Of a DNA stretch of 64,000 nucleotides, positions 38,766 through 48,010 are shown piece by piece. Where the stretch lies: assembly GCA_029243025.1 (NCBI GenBank), contig JAQWSU010000045.1, positions 186,001 to 250,000 on the forward strand, read 5' to 3'. This DNA is from Pirellulaceae bacterium (GTDB lineage: Bacteria > Planctomycetota > Planctomycetia > Pirellulales > Pirellulaceae). Below the pieces are notes generated by a model. It searched no databases, had not been told where the DNA came from, and saw only the letters and a program-made list of their open reading frames with translations. Numbering within the stretch: the first letter of the stretch is position 1; the number at the start of each line of letters is the position of its first letter. The translations under genes and the position numbers were made by a program.

Positions 38766-39779
38766 CTAGCGATCTAACGAGGCCAGGCTGCTACCGTTGT
38801 TTCGGTGTGAAAGCTTCTCTAGCAGCCGTGTATTCGTATCCGTTGAGAGGCTGACGACCGAGCAGTCTGCCATGGCGAAGTTGCAGACTTGGGAATGAGC
38901 ACTGCCAAATGCCAACGGACTTGCCCCCTCGTCGGATGCTCCAAAGGCGATCGGCGCGCCAGGTCCCGCAACACGGGCAAAGCCCCCTAGGTAGTCACCA
39001 TCGAACGCGGGGGGATCTTCGGGAAACGCTTGGATCCGCGATCTCGGTACGTGCCGCTCGCCGATCAGAAAGGTTTTACTTAATCCATCCTTGATCTTCT
39101 TGCTGGAAATCCGATCGATCCAATTGGTAGGCTGACCTCCACGACAGGCGGGACGACTCGTGATAATCGTGCCAGTACCGTTTCCGCCGTAGTAGAAGTC
39201 ACTCTCGTCGCCCGTCGCGCCGGGGCTCAAATCACCATGATTCGCAGCATAGTCCGTCACGACGCCGGACACCGTTTCAAACGCCTCGCTGTCCGGCACG
39301 GTGAAGGTACATCCGCAAGCCGATCGCATCGTCTTTACTGCCCCGGGCTGCGGTACGTCCCGGGTCACCAGAGCACGATCAAGACCTCGGCGAGATGGGC
39401 AAATAAAGCCGACGACCTTGGGATTGCGGGCCTCAGCGGGTTGTTCGTACCACGGCCGATAAAGATCCCATTCCGCGTAGACAGCCTGTTCTTCCAGATA
39501 AGGCAGGATTCGAACCAACCAAGTCGCCTCGGCGCCGCCACATTGATTCGGATCGCCGGGCCGAGCAAGCAGCCGCGCCGGTGGAAATGCTTGGTGAACC
39601 GAGTGGTGATGCTCCGCCGCGATCGCCAATTGGCGTAGACGATTCACGCATTGTGTTCGTCGAGCCGATTCCCGTGCCGAATTAATCGCCGGCATCAGAA
39701 TTGCCGTCAAAAGTCCGATTATCGCGATGACGATCAACAATTCTACGATCGTGAATGCTTTTCGATATTTTGATGTCAT
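38766..39779 (-). CDS. DUF1559 prepilin-like protein
   Basis: A 337-residue DUF1559 protein with a prepilin-type N-terminus (KAFTIVELLIVIAIIGLLTAIL), then SARESARRTQCVNRLRQLAIA. The C-terminal motif is NFAMADCSVVSL, a variant of the family's DG ending. Cysteines at the middle (RSACGCTF) may form a disulfide. The start at 39779 is chosen because it begins directly before the prepilin leader; the longer frame would add 16 residues of a different character. It is the first gene of a probable three-gene unit with the lipoprotein and the second DUF1559 gene. Confidence 0.9.
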   Translation of the reverse strand: MTSKYRKAFTIVELLIVIAIIGLLTAILMPAINSARESARRTQCVNRLRQLAIAAEHHHSVHQAFPPARLLARPGDPNQCGGAEATWLVRILPYLEEQAVYAEWDLYRPWYEQPAEARNPKVVGFICPSRRGLDRALVTRDVPQPGAVKTMRSACGCTFTVPDSEAFETVSGVVTDYAANHGDLSPGATGDESDFYYGGNGTGTIITSRPACRGGQPTNWIDRISSKKIKDGLSKTFLIGERHVPRSRIQAFPEDPPAFDGDYLGGFARVAGPGAPIAFGASDEGASPLAFGSAHSQVCNFAMADCSVVSLSTDTNTRLLEKLSHRNNGSSLASLDR

Positions 39780-39913
39780 ATTGAGATCCAAAAGAGCAAG
39801 AACGGCCCCGTACCTAATTGTGGTCACTTCAGCTAGATTTTTTTTGAAAAAACCAGCTTGGTATTGGAAATCAGTTTCAATCCCTCAACCGATTCCCACC
39901 GTGGTTTTTTGCT

Positions 39914-41452
39914 TCATAGTTGAAAGGCTTTTCTGCATCTTCTGTGGGCCAAGAAAATTGGATTCGACATTTTTCTAGCAGACTCAAATTCACCAGCCTC
40001 CGCCAAGTCTTTACACCGCTCCAACCAGCCACGAAGCACGCGGCATTGGGTGCGTTGGAAGTCAGTCAACGTGCCATTCCGCAGATAGTAGCCCACCTGC
40101 AAACGGCGTGTTAACTCGTCGTACCGCTGGAGATTCCTAGTGGCTGTTAGCTTGTCGCGTGAGGCAACGGCCGAGATAGCCTCAGCACGTACATATTTCA
40201 TCTCGGCCAACGTCTCCGTTGGGGCTGGATAATAGATGTAACAACCTCCAATACTGGCCGCAACGAGTCCGAAGATTACCACCAACCCCAGCATGGAACT
40301 GGGCAATTGCCAATCAAGTCGGCTTGAATCGGACAGATGACTCAATGACGAGCGGGACAACCATTCTTCGAGATCGATCTGTCGAAGCATGACACGAGCC
40401 GATAAACCACAGATGCTCATGAACACCAGGATCGAAACGGCGATTCGCTCATAGCCCAATGAAGTTTCAGCCAATTGTCGGCGAAACATAAAATAAGTGT
40501 TAGTCGCCGTCCTTTCAAACGGTGCACTGTAGATATCGAATGCGTGCGTGTGAGGATGGTCGACCGTGCCAGCAACACGCAACGGACCTTGAATTCCATA
40601 AGCGATTACCGTTACCGAGCCTGCGAAAACAAGCAACAAAACAAGTGTTCGGGATAAGCCATGATTTCGTGCTATCCAAGCCAACAGTCCCAAGTTGACG
40701 CCCGTACCTAACGCCAGCAACGTATAAGCCGCACCGATAGAATTTCCATGCACAAACATCGATCCGATCTGCGACATGATGGTCAACGGTGTGGCGTAAA
40801 CCGGTATTGCCAAGGCCAACATGATCAATGGCGCCCCTGAGTCACCTTGTCCAAACTGGTTTTGCAAGCTTCCCACGGGAAACATGATGCACAACAGCAA
40901 ATTTCCAGATAGCGCGATCAAGTAGTACAGCAAAATGGAGCCTGACAAATACTGACAAGCTACGACAAAGATGCCGGCAATTCGCTGCCAGCCGGGGGCG
41001 ATTTCCGGCGTTCGAACCGTGGTCCTATTTCCTTCTGGAGCATACAACCAGTCCCAGCCGCAGCCGAGCAACGTGACCAGTACAAGCGATGCGGTGGCGA
41101 ATGCGATCACAATCACAGGAGTCGACAAAGTCAGTCCGTAAAGCAGCGAAAGCGGATTGAACAACGGCGCTGTCAGCGCAAATGCAAGAATCGCCCCAGT
41201 TGACACGCCCGCGCGTCGCATCTCATACGCGATGGGTATCACGCCAAGCGAGCACACCGGCAAGAGCATCCCAAGTGCCCACGATTGAGGTATGCATCGC
41301 CACGTTCCGTTGCCAAAAATGCGCCGCGTGCCCTCCGCATGTAGCATGTGTCGGAATACTCCCGCCAAAAGGACACCGATCAGCAACGTCGGCGCACCCT
41401 CCAAGACCGACTGGATGAGGCGAAGTAGCATCCCGAGAGCGAGTGTCGTCAT
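39914..41452 (-). CDS. YraQ/DUF318-type permease
   Basis: A 512-residue integral membrane protein resembling the DUF318/UPF0718 (YraQ, ArsP-like) permeases. Several transmembrane helices are visible on both sides of a long soluble segment (about 300-400), with the family's LPVCSLGVIPIA and LTAPLFNPLSLLYG motifs and the later LALAIPVYATP. The Cys in LPVCS corresponds to a metal/metalloid-binding cysteine in ArsP-type members. It probably exports a metal, metalloid or organic-metal species, but the substrate cannot be read. The C-terminal about 90 residues are soluble and helical. The ATG overlaps the stop of the upstream His-rich lipoprotein gene (ATGA), so it is the last gene of a coupled operon. 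Confidence 0.85.
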   Translation of the reverse strand: MTTLALGMLLRLIQSVLEGAPTLLIGVLLAGVFRHMLHAEGTRRIFGNGTWRCIPQSWALGMLLPVCSLGVIPIAYEMRRAGVSTGAILAFALTAPLFNPLSLLYGLTLSTPVIVIAFATASLVLVTLLGCGWDWLYAPEGNRTTVRTPEIAPGWQRIAGIFVVACQYLSGSILLYYLIALSGNLLLCIMFPVGSLQNQFGQGDSGAPLIMLALAIPVYATPLTIMSQIGSMFVHGNSIGAAYTLLALGTGVNLGLLAWIARNHGLSRTLVLLLVFAGSVTVIAYGIQGPLRVAGTVDHPHTHAFDIYSAPFERTATNTYFMFRRQLAETSLGYERIAVSILVFMSICGLSARVMLRQIDLEEWLSRSSLSHLSDSSRLDWQLPSSMLGLVVIFGLVAASIGGCYIYYPAPTETLAEMKYVRAEAISAVASRDKLTATRNLQRYDELTRRLQVGYYLRNGTLTDFQRTQCRVLRGWLERCKDLAEAGEFESARKMSNPIFLAHRRCRKAFQL

Positions 41453-41928
41453 GGTTGAGATTCCTGACTCGGGCTGGCAAGGACGGCGACCTTTTCTTTC
41501 AAGACCGAAATTGCATCTTGGACATCTTCCTCAACTTCAGTAAACTTCACGCCTTCCTCTTCGCCGTGAAACCGTGCATCGACTTTGCCAAAAGAGACCA
41601 TCAGGTTGTCCGATGCCTGCTTGACTTGGTTCCAATCCGACTCATCCAAATCGGTTTCGGCAGCCGCATCGGGCAGCTGTGTGATGAGGTGACCGATCTC
41701 ATGAAGAGGATCATGTGCTTCATCTTGCTTGTCGGCGTCAAACGCCGCCTTGATGGCATCGCGATGTCCGCATATCCGGATGACCAGCGAATCGAAGGGC
41801 ATGCGGGTCTCCGCTGAATGGTCGTGGCCGTGGTCGTGGCCAGTCTCCTGCTGATCGTCCGCAGGGGTGCAACCGATAACAAAAAGGCAAAGGAAGAGCA
41901 GACAAAGCTGGGACATTATTCGCTTCAT
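41449..41928 (-). CDS. His-rich lipoprotein
   Basis: A 159-residue lipoprotein: MKRIMSQLCLLFLCLFVIGC places the lipidated Cys at residue 20. Just after it comes GHDHGHDH, a likely zinc/nickel/copper-binding stretch, and then a helical acidic domain. No further family is recognised. The start at 41928 is preferred because it begins the lipoprotein signal and has GGATCC upstream. An ATG at 42009 overlaps the MoxR stop as ATGA and would add 27 residues, so it cannot be excluded. The stop overlaps the permease start. A metal-loading role for the permease is a reasonable guess from the His motif and gene order. Confidence 0.75.
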   Translation of the reverse strand: MKRIMSQLCLLFLCLFVIGCTPADDQQETGHDHGHDHSAETRMPFDSLVIRICGHRDAIKAAFDADKQDEAHDPLHEIGHLITQLPDAAAETDLDESDWNQVKQASDNLMVSFGKVDARFHGEEEGVKFTEVEEDVQDAISVLKEKVAVLASPSQESQP

Positions 41929-42005
41929 ATCGGTGGATCCTATCTGATGGTGGCTACGATGAACGTGATTAATTACAAACGGGGAAAAGACGAGAGTCGC
42001 ACCTC

Positions 42006-42974
42006 TCATCCGTGAAGTGGAATCGGTTCGGATTGAAGCAGTTCGTCAACGAGCGTATCGATGGAATCAGAATCACTCTCAAGTCGCACCGACAAAACTG
42101 ACCTCGCAACGGCTTGAATATCATCAGGGGTCACAAAGGATCGATTGTCCAGATACGCATGGGCTTGAGAGAGCGATTGCCAGGTAAGTAGTCCACGTGG
42201 ACTCATTCCCAACGTGATTCTTGGATCATTGCGTGTACGATGTCCCAGCGCGAGCAGGTATTGTCGTACTCCATTGGACAACTCAACCTGCGACACCTCC
42301 GCCTGCAACCGTTCCAGCGCATTAATGTCCAACACAGGCGCGATATCACTCCGATCCAATCCCTGGTTACCGACTGCCGTCGCCAGCATTTCTTCCTCGT
42401 TCGCGGCGGCTGGATAGCCAATGCTCAATTTCATGGCGAATCGATCGAGCTGCGCTTGCGGCAGTGGATACGCACCATGACTGTCAAGCGGATTCTGGGT
42501 GGCAATGACAAAAAACGTGGGCGGTAGTTCGTACGTTTTGTCGTCGACTGTCACTTGTCGTTCGGCCATCGCTTCAAACAGTGCGCTCTGGGCTCGCGGC
42601 GTAGCTCGATTGATCTCATCAGCAAGCAGAATATCAGAAAATACGGGCCCACGCCGAAAATCAAATTCGCGTGTCTTCTGATTGAACATGCTGAATCCCG
42701 TCACATCGCTTGGCATGAGATCGGGAGTGCATTGGATGCGAGCAAAACTACCCGCAATAGCTTTTGCGACGGCTTTGGCCAAGGTCGTCTTGCCGAGTCC
42801 CGGCTTATCTTCAAGCAGTAGATGCCCACGAGCCAACAGGCACGCCAGGACAAGTTCAATGATGTCCGACTTACCAACAAGAACGGTGTTCAAAGTAGTG
42901 CGAAGATCGCGAATCATCTTCAACTTATCTGCAGTCAACTCAGTTGAATCTGATGCAGTCACGGATGTCCTCAT
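42006..42974 (-). CDS. MoxR-family AAA+ ATPase
   Basis: A 322-residue AAA+ protein of the MoxR type. Walker A is visible (GLGKTTLAKA), Walker B is DEINRA, and the sensor region follows (FFVIATQNPLDSHGAYPLPQAQLDRF). MoxR proteins act as chaperones that mature or load cofactor into partner proteins, and are typically encoded with DUF58 and transglutaminase genes. That is exactly the case here: both lie immediately upstream on the same strand, the nearer one 17 bp away. What sets this operon apart is the addition of metal-linked genes at both ends. Confidence 0.95.
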   Translation of the reverse strand: MRTSVTASDSTELTADKLKMIRDLRTTLNTVLVGKSDIIELVLACLLARGHLLLEDKPGLGKTTLAKAVAKAIAGSFARIQCTPDLMPSDVTGFSMFNQKTREFDFRRGPVFSDILLADEINRATPRAQSALFEAMAERQVTVDDKTYELPPTFFVIATQNPLDSHGAYPLPQAQLDRFAMKLSIGYPAAANEEEMLATAVGNQGLDRSDIAPVLDINALERLQAEVSQVELSNGVRQYLLALGHRTRNDPRITLGMSPRGLLTWQSLSQAHAYLDNRSFVTPDDIQAVARSVLSVRLESDSDSIDTLVDELLQSEPIPLHG

Positions 42975-42991
42975 GGCGGTAAAGTCTTTGG

Positions 42992-45283
42992 TTAGGTTGA
43001 TCTCGGCTGCCGACGGGGCAATACCGACTCAAGGAAGGCGTGACAAATCTGCCGTGGGTTGCTCGATGTTGGACCGTGCTCAGGGCCCGCATACAGGGCC
43101 CATTGAACGAGGCGTCGAAACTCTGCTGCCACTGGAATGCGACTCCCCCTGGAGTCCTCAATTACGGTGCGAAGCCATTCTTCAACCGTGATACCTATCG
43201 GGCGCTGGCGTCCGCGCAGACACGCGTGTGCATCCAAAACAGTCAGTGACGCTCGAACTAGCGCTCGTTCAGTCCTTGGCAGCGGCAACATCCAAAAGCA
43301 GTACAACATGTATACGTAGATGTGTCGACGGTAGATCGCGACCACGACGAAGCACGATACGCCAAAAAGTAGAATGAACTTGTGTGACCAGAGCATGACC
43401 AGCGATTCACGCCACCACCGGCCGAGGCGCTCTAATCGGGAAAGTCGAGCATGCTGTATTTCGTATCCGGGACTTGGTTCGATCGTGATCCACGATTGGT
43501 CGTTTGCTTGCACTTCAACCCAGAAGTGAACATCGTCTGCATACACGGCGGTCTGCCCCGACGCACGATCATAGTTCTTTGGCCGCGCGTAGAAACCGCT
43601 TACAACATGTGTCCGAAAACCATTTTCGCGCAGCAGCCGCGCCGTTGCAATCGCGAAAAGATAGCTTGGTCCGCATTGTTCTACGAGAAGAAACTCGTTG
43701 ACGACGTCGCTTTCTGTTTCATCAATCGAAGCGATTGGATCAAGCCGACATGTTTCCTGGATGCCGGCCACGATTGACGTGACACAGTCCCAATCTGTCT
43801 TCGCTCCCGCCGTCCAAGTTCGAAGTTTTCGCACTATCGCAGGATCAAGACCGGAATCAATGGGAGGCTCATCACGAATCAGACGCACGGCCTGCACAAC
43901 TTCGCGTCGTGGCGGAATTGAGCGAACGTGAAGAACCGTCATGCGGGGAATCTCACCGCCCGCAAAGCTAAGGACACCATCCTGCGTCCACTGAAAAAAC
44001 TTAGCGGTGTGTAGTTTATCGATGCCAACGGCGTAGCAGTCCATGGGCAACGGCACGCGACGAGTGCTCAATCGAGCGATCCGAATGACGTGCGTTTCAG
44101 AGTCGTCTTGTACGATTGAGTCAGGGCGAGCCGCACATGACACCCAAGTCCGTTGATCTTTGACGAGCGTCAGCTCCGGTCGCTGCACGTCTCCGCGGAA
44201 TGATAGAGTTGTGCCGTCCCAGGAATTGTAGAGTTCATGCTTGAGATGCACTGGCACACGCCCTTTGAGATAGAACAGTGCCTTACTCTTGATATCATCC
44301 ATCTTCCCGCCCTCTTTGCGACGAGATTTACGACGTGTAGCCGAAAATTCACGCGACGCGACTTCATTCTTCGCGAGGCGGCTATGGTTTGAAGTAACGT
44401 CACTGGGTGCGAGCGGAATCGCCCGAGTCATTTTCTTAGGCTTTCCGGCGGGCTCCTGATAGAGATCGTTGAAAACGTCGTAGATCGACGGCATCGTAGA
44501 TTCGAGAAACAAATCGCTTTCGATCGGCCCGATTGATTTTGCCGAATCGGTTGCTTCCACCATCTGATCTCCGTTACCGACACCACCGAAGGCGTACGGA
44601 TCACTCCAACGACTACCACCTGAACTCGGCATGAACCCTGCAATTGCCGTCGTCGTCGTGGTCGCTCGTAACGAAAACAACCCAAACAGCGCGCACGCAA
44701 GCGTCAGTCCAACAACGCCTATTTTTGCAGAGCGAGGAATCTGACGTTGAGAGCGGGAAGGCGCCTTGAGATGAAACTTCATCCAGTGCCAACCAATCAG
44801 CCAACATATACCCAAAACGCTATAGATAAAGACAATGACAGACGTCGCTAGGCCGTGATCTTGCAGATAGATTGACAACACCGACAAGAGACTCACAGCC
44901 ACACCGGCACACTGACAACGTTGATCCTTGGGAAACAGGAAGGGCAGAAACGTTAGGTTACGAAGTGCACACATGGCTGTTGCTTCCAGCGGCAATCCCG
45001 CCAAGAACATCGCACGGCTGACGATTTCGACCCCAAACGGAATCGCAACCACCACGGGAATAACGATGCTCAATAGTTTCCCTGTCCACCGTTCATGAGC
45101 TCTGCGCAGACAATACCGCATTGCGAAGAGCAGTCCCAATGAAATCATCAACTCTGCGACGATCAAACCAACAGGGACGCCGTTTTTCATCAAAACGAGA
45201 AACACACCCGTTGTTACGCTAATGGCAATCAATAAAGACGTTGCATTCCCGCGTATATTTTCAGCTGAGCCATCAGTTCGCAT
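42992..45283 (-). CDS. Transglutaminase-like membrane protein (TgpA type)
   Basis: A 763-residue protein with an N-terminal multi-helix membrane region, a long periplasmic part and a further helix near residue 625. It contains a transglutaminase-core domain with C537 (EQCGPSYLFA), H586 (DDVHFWVEV) and, where Asp is usual, E602 (IEPSPGY). This suits the TgpA-like proteins found with DUF58 and MoxR. The ATG at 45283 starts 10 bp after the DUF58 stop; an in-frame ATG at 45343 would overlap DUF58 by 50 bp. The neighbours strongly suggest one functional unit. Glu at the third catalytic position may be tolerated, or may indicate altered activity. Confidence 0.88.
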   Translation of the reverse strand: MRTDGSAENIRGNATSLLIAISVTTGVFLVLMKNGVPVGLIVAELMISLGLLFAMRYCLRRAHERWTGKLLSIVIPVVVAIPFGVEIVSRAMFLAGLPLEATAMCALRNLTFLPFLFPKDQRCQCAGVAVSLLSVLSIYLQDHGLATSVIVFIYSVLGICWLIGWHWMKFHLKAPSRSQRQIPRSAKIGVVGLTLACALFGLFSLRATTTTTAIAGFMPSSGGSRWSDPYAFGGVGNGDQMVEATDSAKSIGPIESDLFLESTMPSIYDVFNDLYQEPAGKPKKMTRAIPLAPSDVTSNHSRLAKNEVASREFSATRRKSRRKEGGKMDDIKSKALFYLKGRVPVHLKHELYNSWDGTTLSFRGDVQRPELTLVKDQRTWVSCAARPDSIVQDDSETHVIRIARLSTRRVPLPMDCYAVGIDKLHTAKFFQWTQDGVLSFAGGEIPRMTVLHVRSIPPRREVVQAVRLIRDEPPIDSGLDPAIVRKLRTWTAGAKTDWDCVTSIVAGIQETCRLDPIASIDETESDVVNEFLLVEQCGPSYLFAIATARLLRENGFRTHVVSGFYARPKNYDRASGQTAVYADDVHFWVEVQANDQSWITIEPSPGYEIQHARLSRLERLGRWWRESLVMLWSHKFILLFGVSCFVVVAIYRRHIYVYMLYCFWMLPLPRTERALVRASLTVLDAHACLRGRQRPIGITVEEWLRTVIEDSRGSRIPVAAEFRRLVQWALYAGPEHGPTSSNPRQICHAFLESVLPRRQPRST

Positions 45284-45293
45284 GGCTTCACTC

Positions 45294-46673
45294 TCATCTC
45301 TGTTGTGAGGATTGATGAAAATCGGGTCGATTGAACGACCCACTCAAACGCTGGCATTCACGGTGAAAGTCTTCGATCGCCTGCGGCCCCGAGCTAACCG
45401 TATGGATTCGGTGGCACGTCGACCGGCCGCCCATCTGCCACGTCATTTCAATGGCGAAGGGCTGCATCGCCACCTCGCCAAGGTTTTGGTCAATCGTGAT
45501 CCGCACCTGCGATTCGTGCGGCCGCCAGGGAGATGTCTCGTGCAATCTCGTTTTGAGTTCTCCAAGGTCCGCAACCGCCAGCGCATCCATCGCTATTTTT
45601 CGCTCATGACGGGATCGTACTTCGAACCGGTGCTTGCCGAACTGAAGCGTCACAGGCATTCGAGTTCGAAAATATGCCTCGCAAAGTCCCGCCGCAACCC
45701 GGATCGCCCAATCAAGCGATTCGTCCGAATCGCCGGAAAGCTGCGAGGCAACACGTGGGTACACATCCAAGACAATTTCGGTGTGAGACTCTGCAGCCCC
45801 CTGTCGCTCCTTGACCCTGAGCTCATTCAGTCGAGCTGTCGCCGCCCAATGAACGTCACGCATGCCGTCTCCTGATCGATAGGGGCGAATGGCGGTGACG
45901 TCCGAATCTTTGCCCACGATGATTGTCGAAGGCTCGACATTTCGGACACGCCGCTGGCTATTCCAATAGCGAGTTTTCATATTCAGAGGCGATGGCCATA
46001 CGACGATATGCTGGTCGACCATCACTTTTTTCCTCGCGGTCCAAAGACCGAAAGGGAAGGCGATCGTGACCATCGGCGCTCCTTTCGGGTAAACACCGCG
46101 GCGTAGTGGTGTGAATTCCCAAGCGAACTCTGTTCGAGTCCAGGCCGGTACATGAGCCAATGCCAACGAGACACCATCGCTCAGGGCCCCGCCCGCTTCG
46201 CACCAATCAAAACCTCGTTGGACTGCCAATCCCCAAATGGGAATCGGCCACCGGTTATGCACAATCAATTTTGAACATACGACATCTCGTTCGACGACTC
46301 GTTGCTTTCCAAAGGCAATACGACACTCAACGGCCCTGATCGCAAGCCACGGATAGACCAGCCCCACCGTGATCACGCAGACGGTCGCCGCGAGCAAGAG
46401 AAAAATCTGCGGAGCCACCAACACCCCACAGACCAAGGTAATCGCAGAAGTCATCAGAAGCACCGAAAGCGGCGTCCTCAGATAGCGAAGGAACGCATTC
46501 CACTTTGGAAAGAAGTCTGCGGTAATTAGCCAATAAATCCAGTTGAGCATCTCTTGGACGAGGTACTTAGCCGAGACCATCCCGCGATCATGGAAAATGG
46601 TACGGATGCGATTTTTTTCTCCCAGCTGCTTGTCAGCTCGATCAACGAACGTTCTGCTCGACGATGGTCTCAT
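45294..46673 (-). CDS. DUF58 protein
   Basis: A 459-residue DUF58 protein. Two hydrophobic helices lie near residues 60-100, then a beta-rich segment, and the family signature AIRPYRSGDGMRDVHWAATARLNEL is clear. A von Willebrand A-like C-terminal part follows. DUF58 proteins work with MoxR ATPases; the biochemical role is not established. The start is fixed by gene overlap: the ATG at 46673 overlaps the stop of the thioredoxin-like gene as ATGA, whereas the longer open frame to 46964 would run antiparallel to nothing but overlap that gene by almost 300 bp in another frame. Confidence 0.88.
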   Translation of the reverse strand: MRPSSSRTFVDRADKQLGEKNRIRTIFHDRGMVSAKYLVQEMLNWIYWLITADFFPKWNAFLRYLRTPLSVLLMTSAITLVCGVLVAPQIFLLLAATVCVITVGLVYPWLAIRAVECRIAFGKQRVVERDVVCSKLIVHNRWPIPIWGLAVQRGFDWCEAGGALSDGVSLALAHVPAWTRTEFAWEFTPLRRGVYPKGAPMVTIAFPFGLWTARKKVMVDQHIVVWPSPLNMKTRYWNSQRRVRNVEPSTIIVGKDSDVTAIRPYRSGDGMRDVHWAATARLNELRVKERQGAAESHTEIVLDVYPRVASQLSGDSDESLDWAIRVAAGLCEAYFRTRMPVTLQFGKHRFEVRSRHERKIAMDALAVADLGELKTRLHETSPWRPHESQVRITIDQNLGEVAMQPFAIEMTWQMGGRSTCHRIHTVSSGPQAIEDFHRECQRLSGSFNRPDFHQSSQQR

Positions 46674-47221
46674 GGTGACACCTCGACAGGATACGTTCGC
46701 GGCGCAGAAGAAACTCCAGAACTCATGTCGTGTGAAATGAGGCGAGAAAGCTTGGACTTGAGCAACGGCAACATCGTGGGACCATCGCAGCGATCGACCA
46801 GCTTGCCGTTGCGGTAAAACAAGTAGCTGGGGCATAGTCGCAGTCCAAGTTGGGCTTGAACCGCGGATGACGCATTGAAGCTTGCGCGAACGATTCGTGC
46901 TTGACCTTTGAACTGTTGTCCTAGTTCGTTCACGACCGGCGTCATCTGCTCGCAACGAGCACAATTGAAGTCAACACCGAACTCAACAAGAATCGGCTCG
47001 GTGCTCGTACGGACAAGCTGAGTCAACTCGAGTTCCGTAATCGAATCGTATTGTCGTTCCTGCAGCCCAGAGAACGAATCGCTCTCGTTTGCGTCGGGTG
47101 AAATCCGGTCGACCGACAATGGGCGCGAACAGCCTGCGACAATGGCTATTGCAATGAGCAGGAATGTCATCAGCCCATCCCTACCGTGCTGACAACTCAC
47201 ATTCAGCGGTCTAGCATCCAT
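46670..47221 (-). CDS. Thioredoxin-like lipoprotein
   Basis: A 183-residue protein. A lipoprotein signal (MTFLLIAIAIVAGC, with the Cys at residue 31 of the long form) is preceded by 17 polar residues. The thioredoxin fold carries the active-site pair C87-A-R-C90 in FNCARCEQM, and the family's cis-proline strand is LCPSYLFYRNGKLVD. It is probably anchored in the periplasm and acts as a disulfide reductase or thiol transfer protein. The ATG at 47221 directly abuts the MerC stop codon (TGAATG); an in-frame ATG at 47170 is an alternative. The stop overlaps the DUF58 start. Partners are suggested by the operon only. Confidence 0.85.
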   Translation of the reverse strand: MDARPLNVSCQHGRDGLMTFLLIAIAIVAGCSRPLSVDRISPDANESDSFSGLQERQYDSITELELTQLVRTSTEPILVEFGVDFNCARCEQMTPVVNELGQQFKGQARIVRASFNASSAVQAQLGLRLCPSYLFYRNGKLVDRCDGPTMLPLLKSKLSRLISHDMSSGVSSAPRTYPVEVSP

Positions 47222-47803
47222 TCAAGACGCCCCCATGAACGATTGACAGTCCTGTTTATCCGAGCAACATCGGCAACCGAACCGATGATTGAGCAAGTGG
47301 GCCACAATCAGAACGAATCCGCCGAACGGAGTCACGTAAGGCCTGAGTGTCTTGCCCCAGGATGGCGATGATTCCGACTTAGCCGCGGTTCCTGGTGCGC
47401 ACGCATCGCACTCGTCACAGGCTACTGCCGCCAGTGAACTATGCATCGTCGTTTTTTGAATCGATGCATCATGCTCGCAGCAGGGTTCCAGCACAAACGC
47501 GGCGGAAGATATCAACCCGATACCAACCACACCCAATATCGCTGGGGCGATCAGCCCATGGCACTTCCAACCGGGAACAAAAGCCGCCAGCGCGATAACC
47601 ACGCAGCTAACGGCCATCCACTGATGAAAACCCTCATCTGCAATCCACGTCAGTCCGAGTGACGGAAGGTAGCCAATCACGAGCGGCATCGTGGCACAGT
47701 GAATTGCGCATCCCAACGAGGCCGTCATTCCAGCCAGGTCGGACCACACCACGCGAGAGGTCGGTAAACCCGCTTCGCTAGAAACCATCAGCAAATTATT
47801 CAT
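47222..47803 (-). CDS. MerC-domain membrane protein
   Basis: A 193-residue membrane protein of the MerC type. Four helices are visible, and the conserved cysteine pair lies in the first (LGCAIHCATMPLV). The middle loop has LEPCCEHD, then a soluble Cys-rich piece (CDECDACAPG), and the C-terminal tail is GCRCCSDKQDC, so there are at least twelve cysteines in all. MerC proteins transport Hg(II), but chromosomal MerC relatives often go with zinc or other metal systems, and mer partner genes are absent here. It is the first gene of a seven-gene coupled operon. A 20-bp duplicated element lies 133-172 bp upstream and could be regulatory. Confidence 0.85.
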   Translation of the reverse strand: MNNLLMVSSEAGLPTSRVVWSDLAGMTASLGCAIHCATMPLVIGYLPSLGLTWIADEGFHQWMAVSCVVIALAAFVPGWKCHGLIAPAILGVVGIGLISSAAFVLEPCCEHDASIQKTTMHSSLAAVACDECDACAPGTAAKSESSPSWGKTLRPYVTPFGGFVLIVAHLLNHRFGCRCCSDKQDCQSFMGAS

Positions 47804-47935
47804 CGCTTAGATCCATCGCTCGTGTGTTATTTGAGTCGCCAGAAAGGTTTGCATGTTAGCCATCCGTCATCAACTCGACGCTACCGACACCTCCGAGCAA
47901 CCACCCAGCACAACCTTGGTTGATAATCGCCGAAT

Positions 47936-47975
47936 TGGATGTTGCAATTACACAATGGATGTTGCAATTACACAG
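47936..47975. repeat. 20-bp tandem duplication upstream of the MerC operon
   Basis: TGGATGTTGCAATTACACAA (47936-47955) is followed immediately by a copy differing in the last base. Each unit contains TTGCAAT, the core of the putative operators near 52.4 and 55.1 kb. The part TGGATGTTGCA also occurs, in the opposite orientation, just upstream of the PEP-CTERM gene start at 49406. It lies 133-172 bp before the start of the MerC gene. Confidence 0.7.
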
Positions 47976-48010
47976 GACAGTCACGACCCCGCTGCCGCCC
48001 TCGTCACCAC

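Noticed and set aside
47222-47803. Mercury-resistance operon
   Set aside because: MerC alone is present; merA, merR, merT and merP are absent and the neighbours are unlike mer genes.
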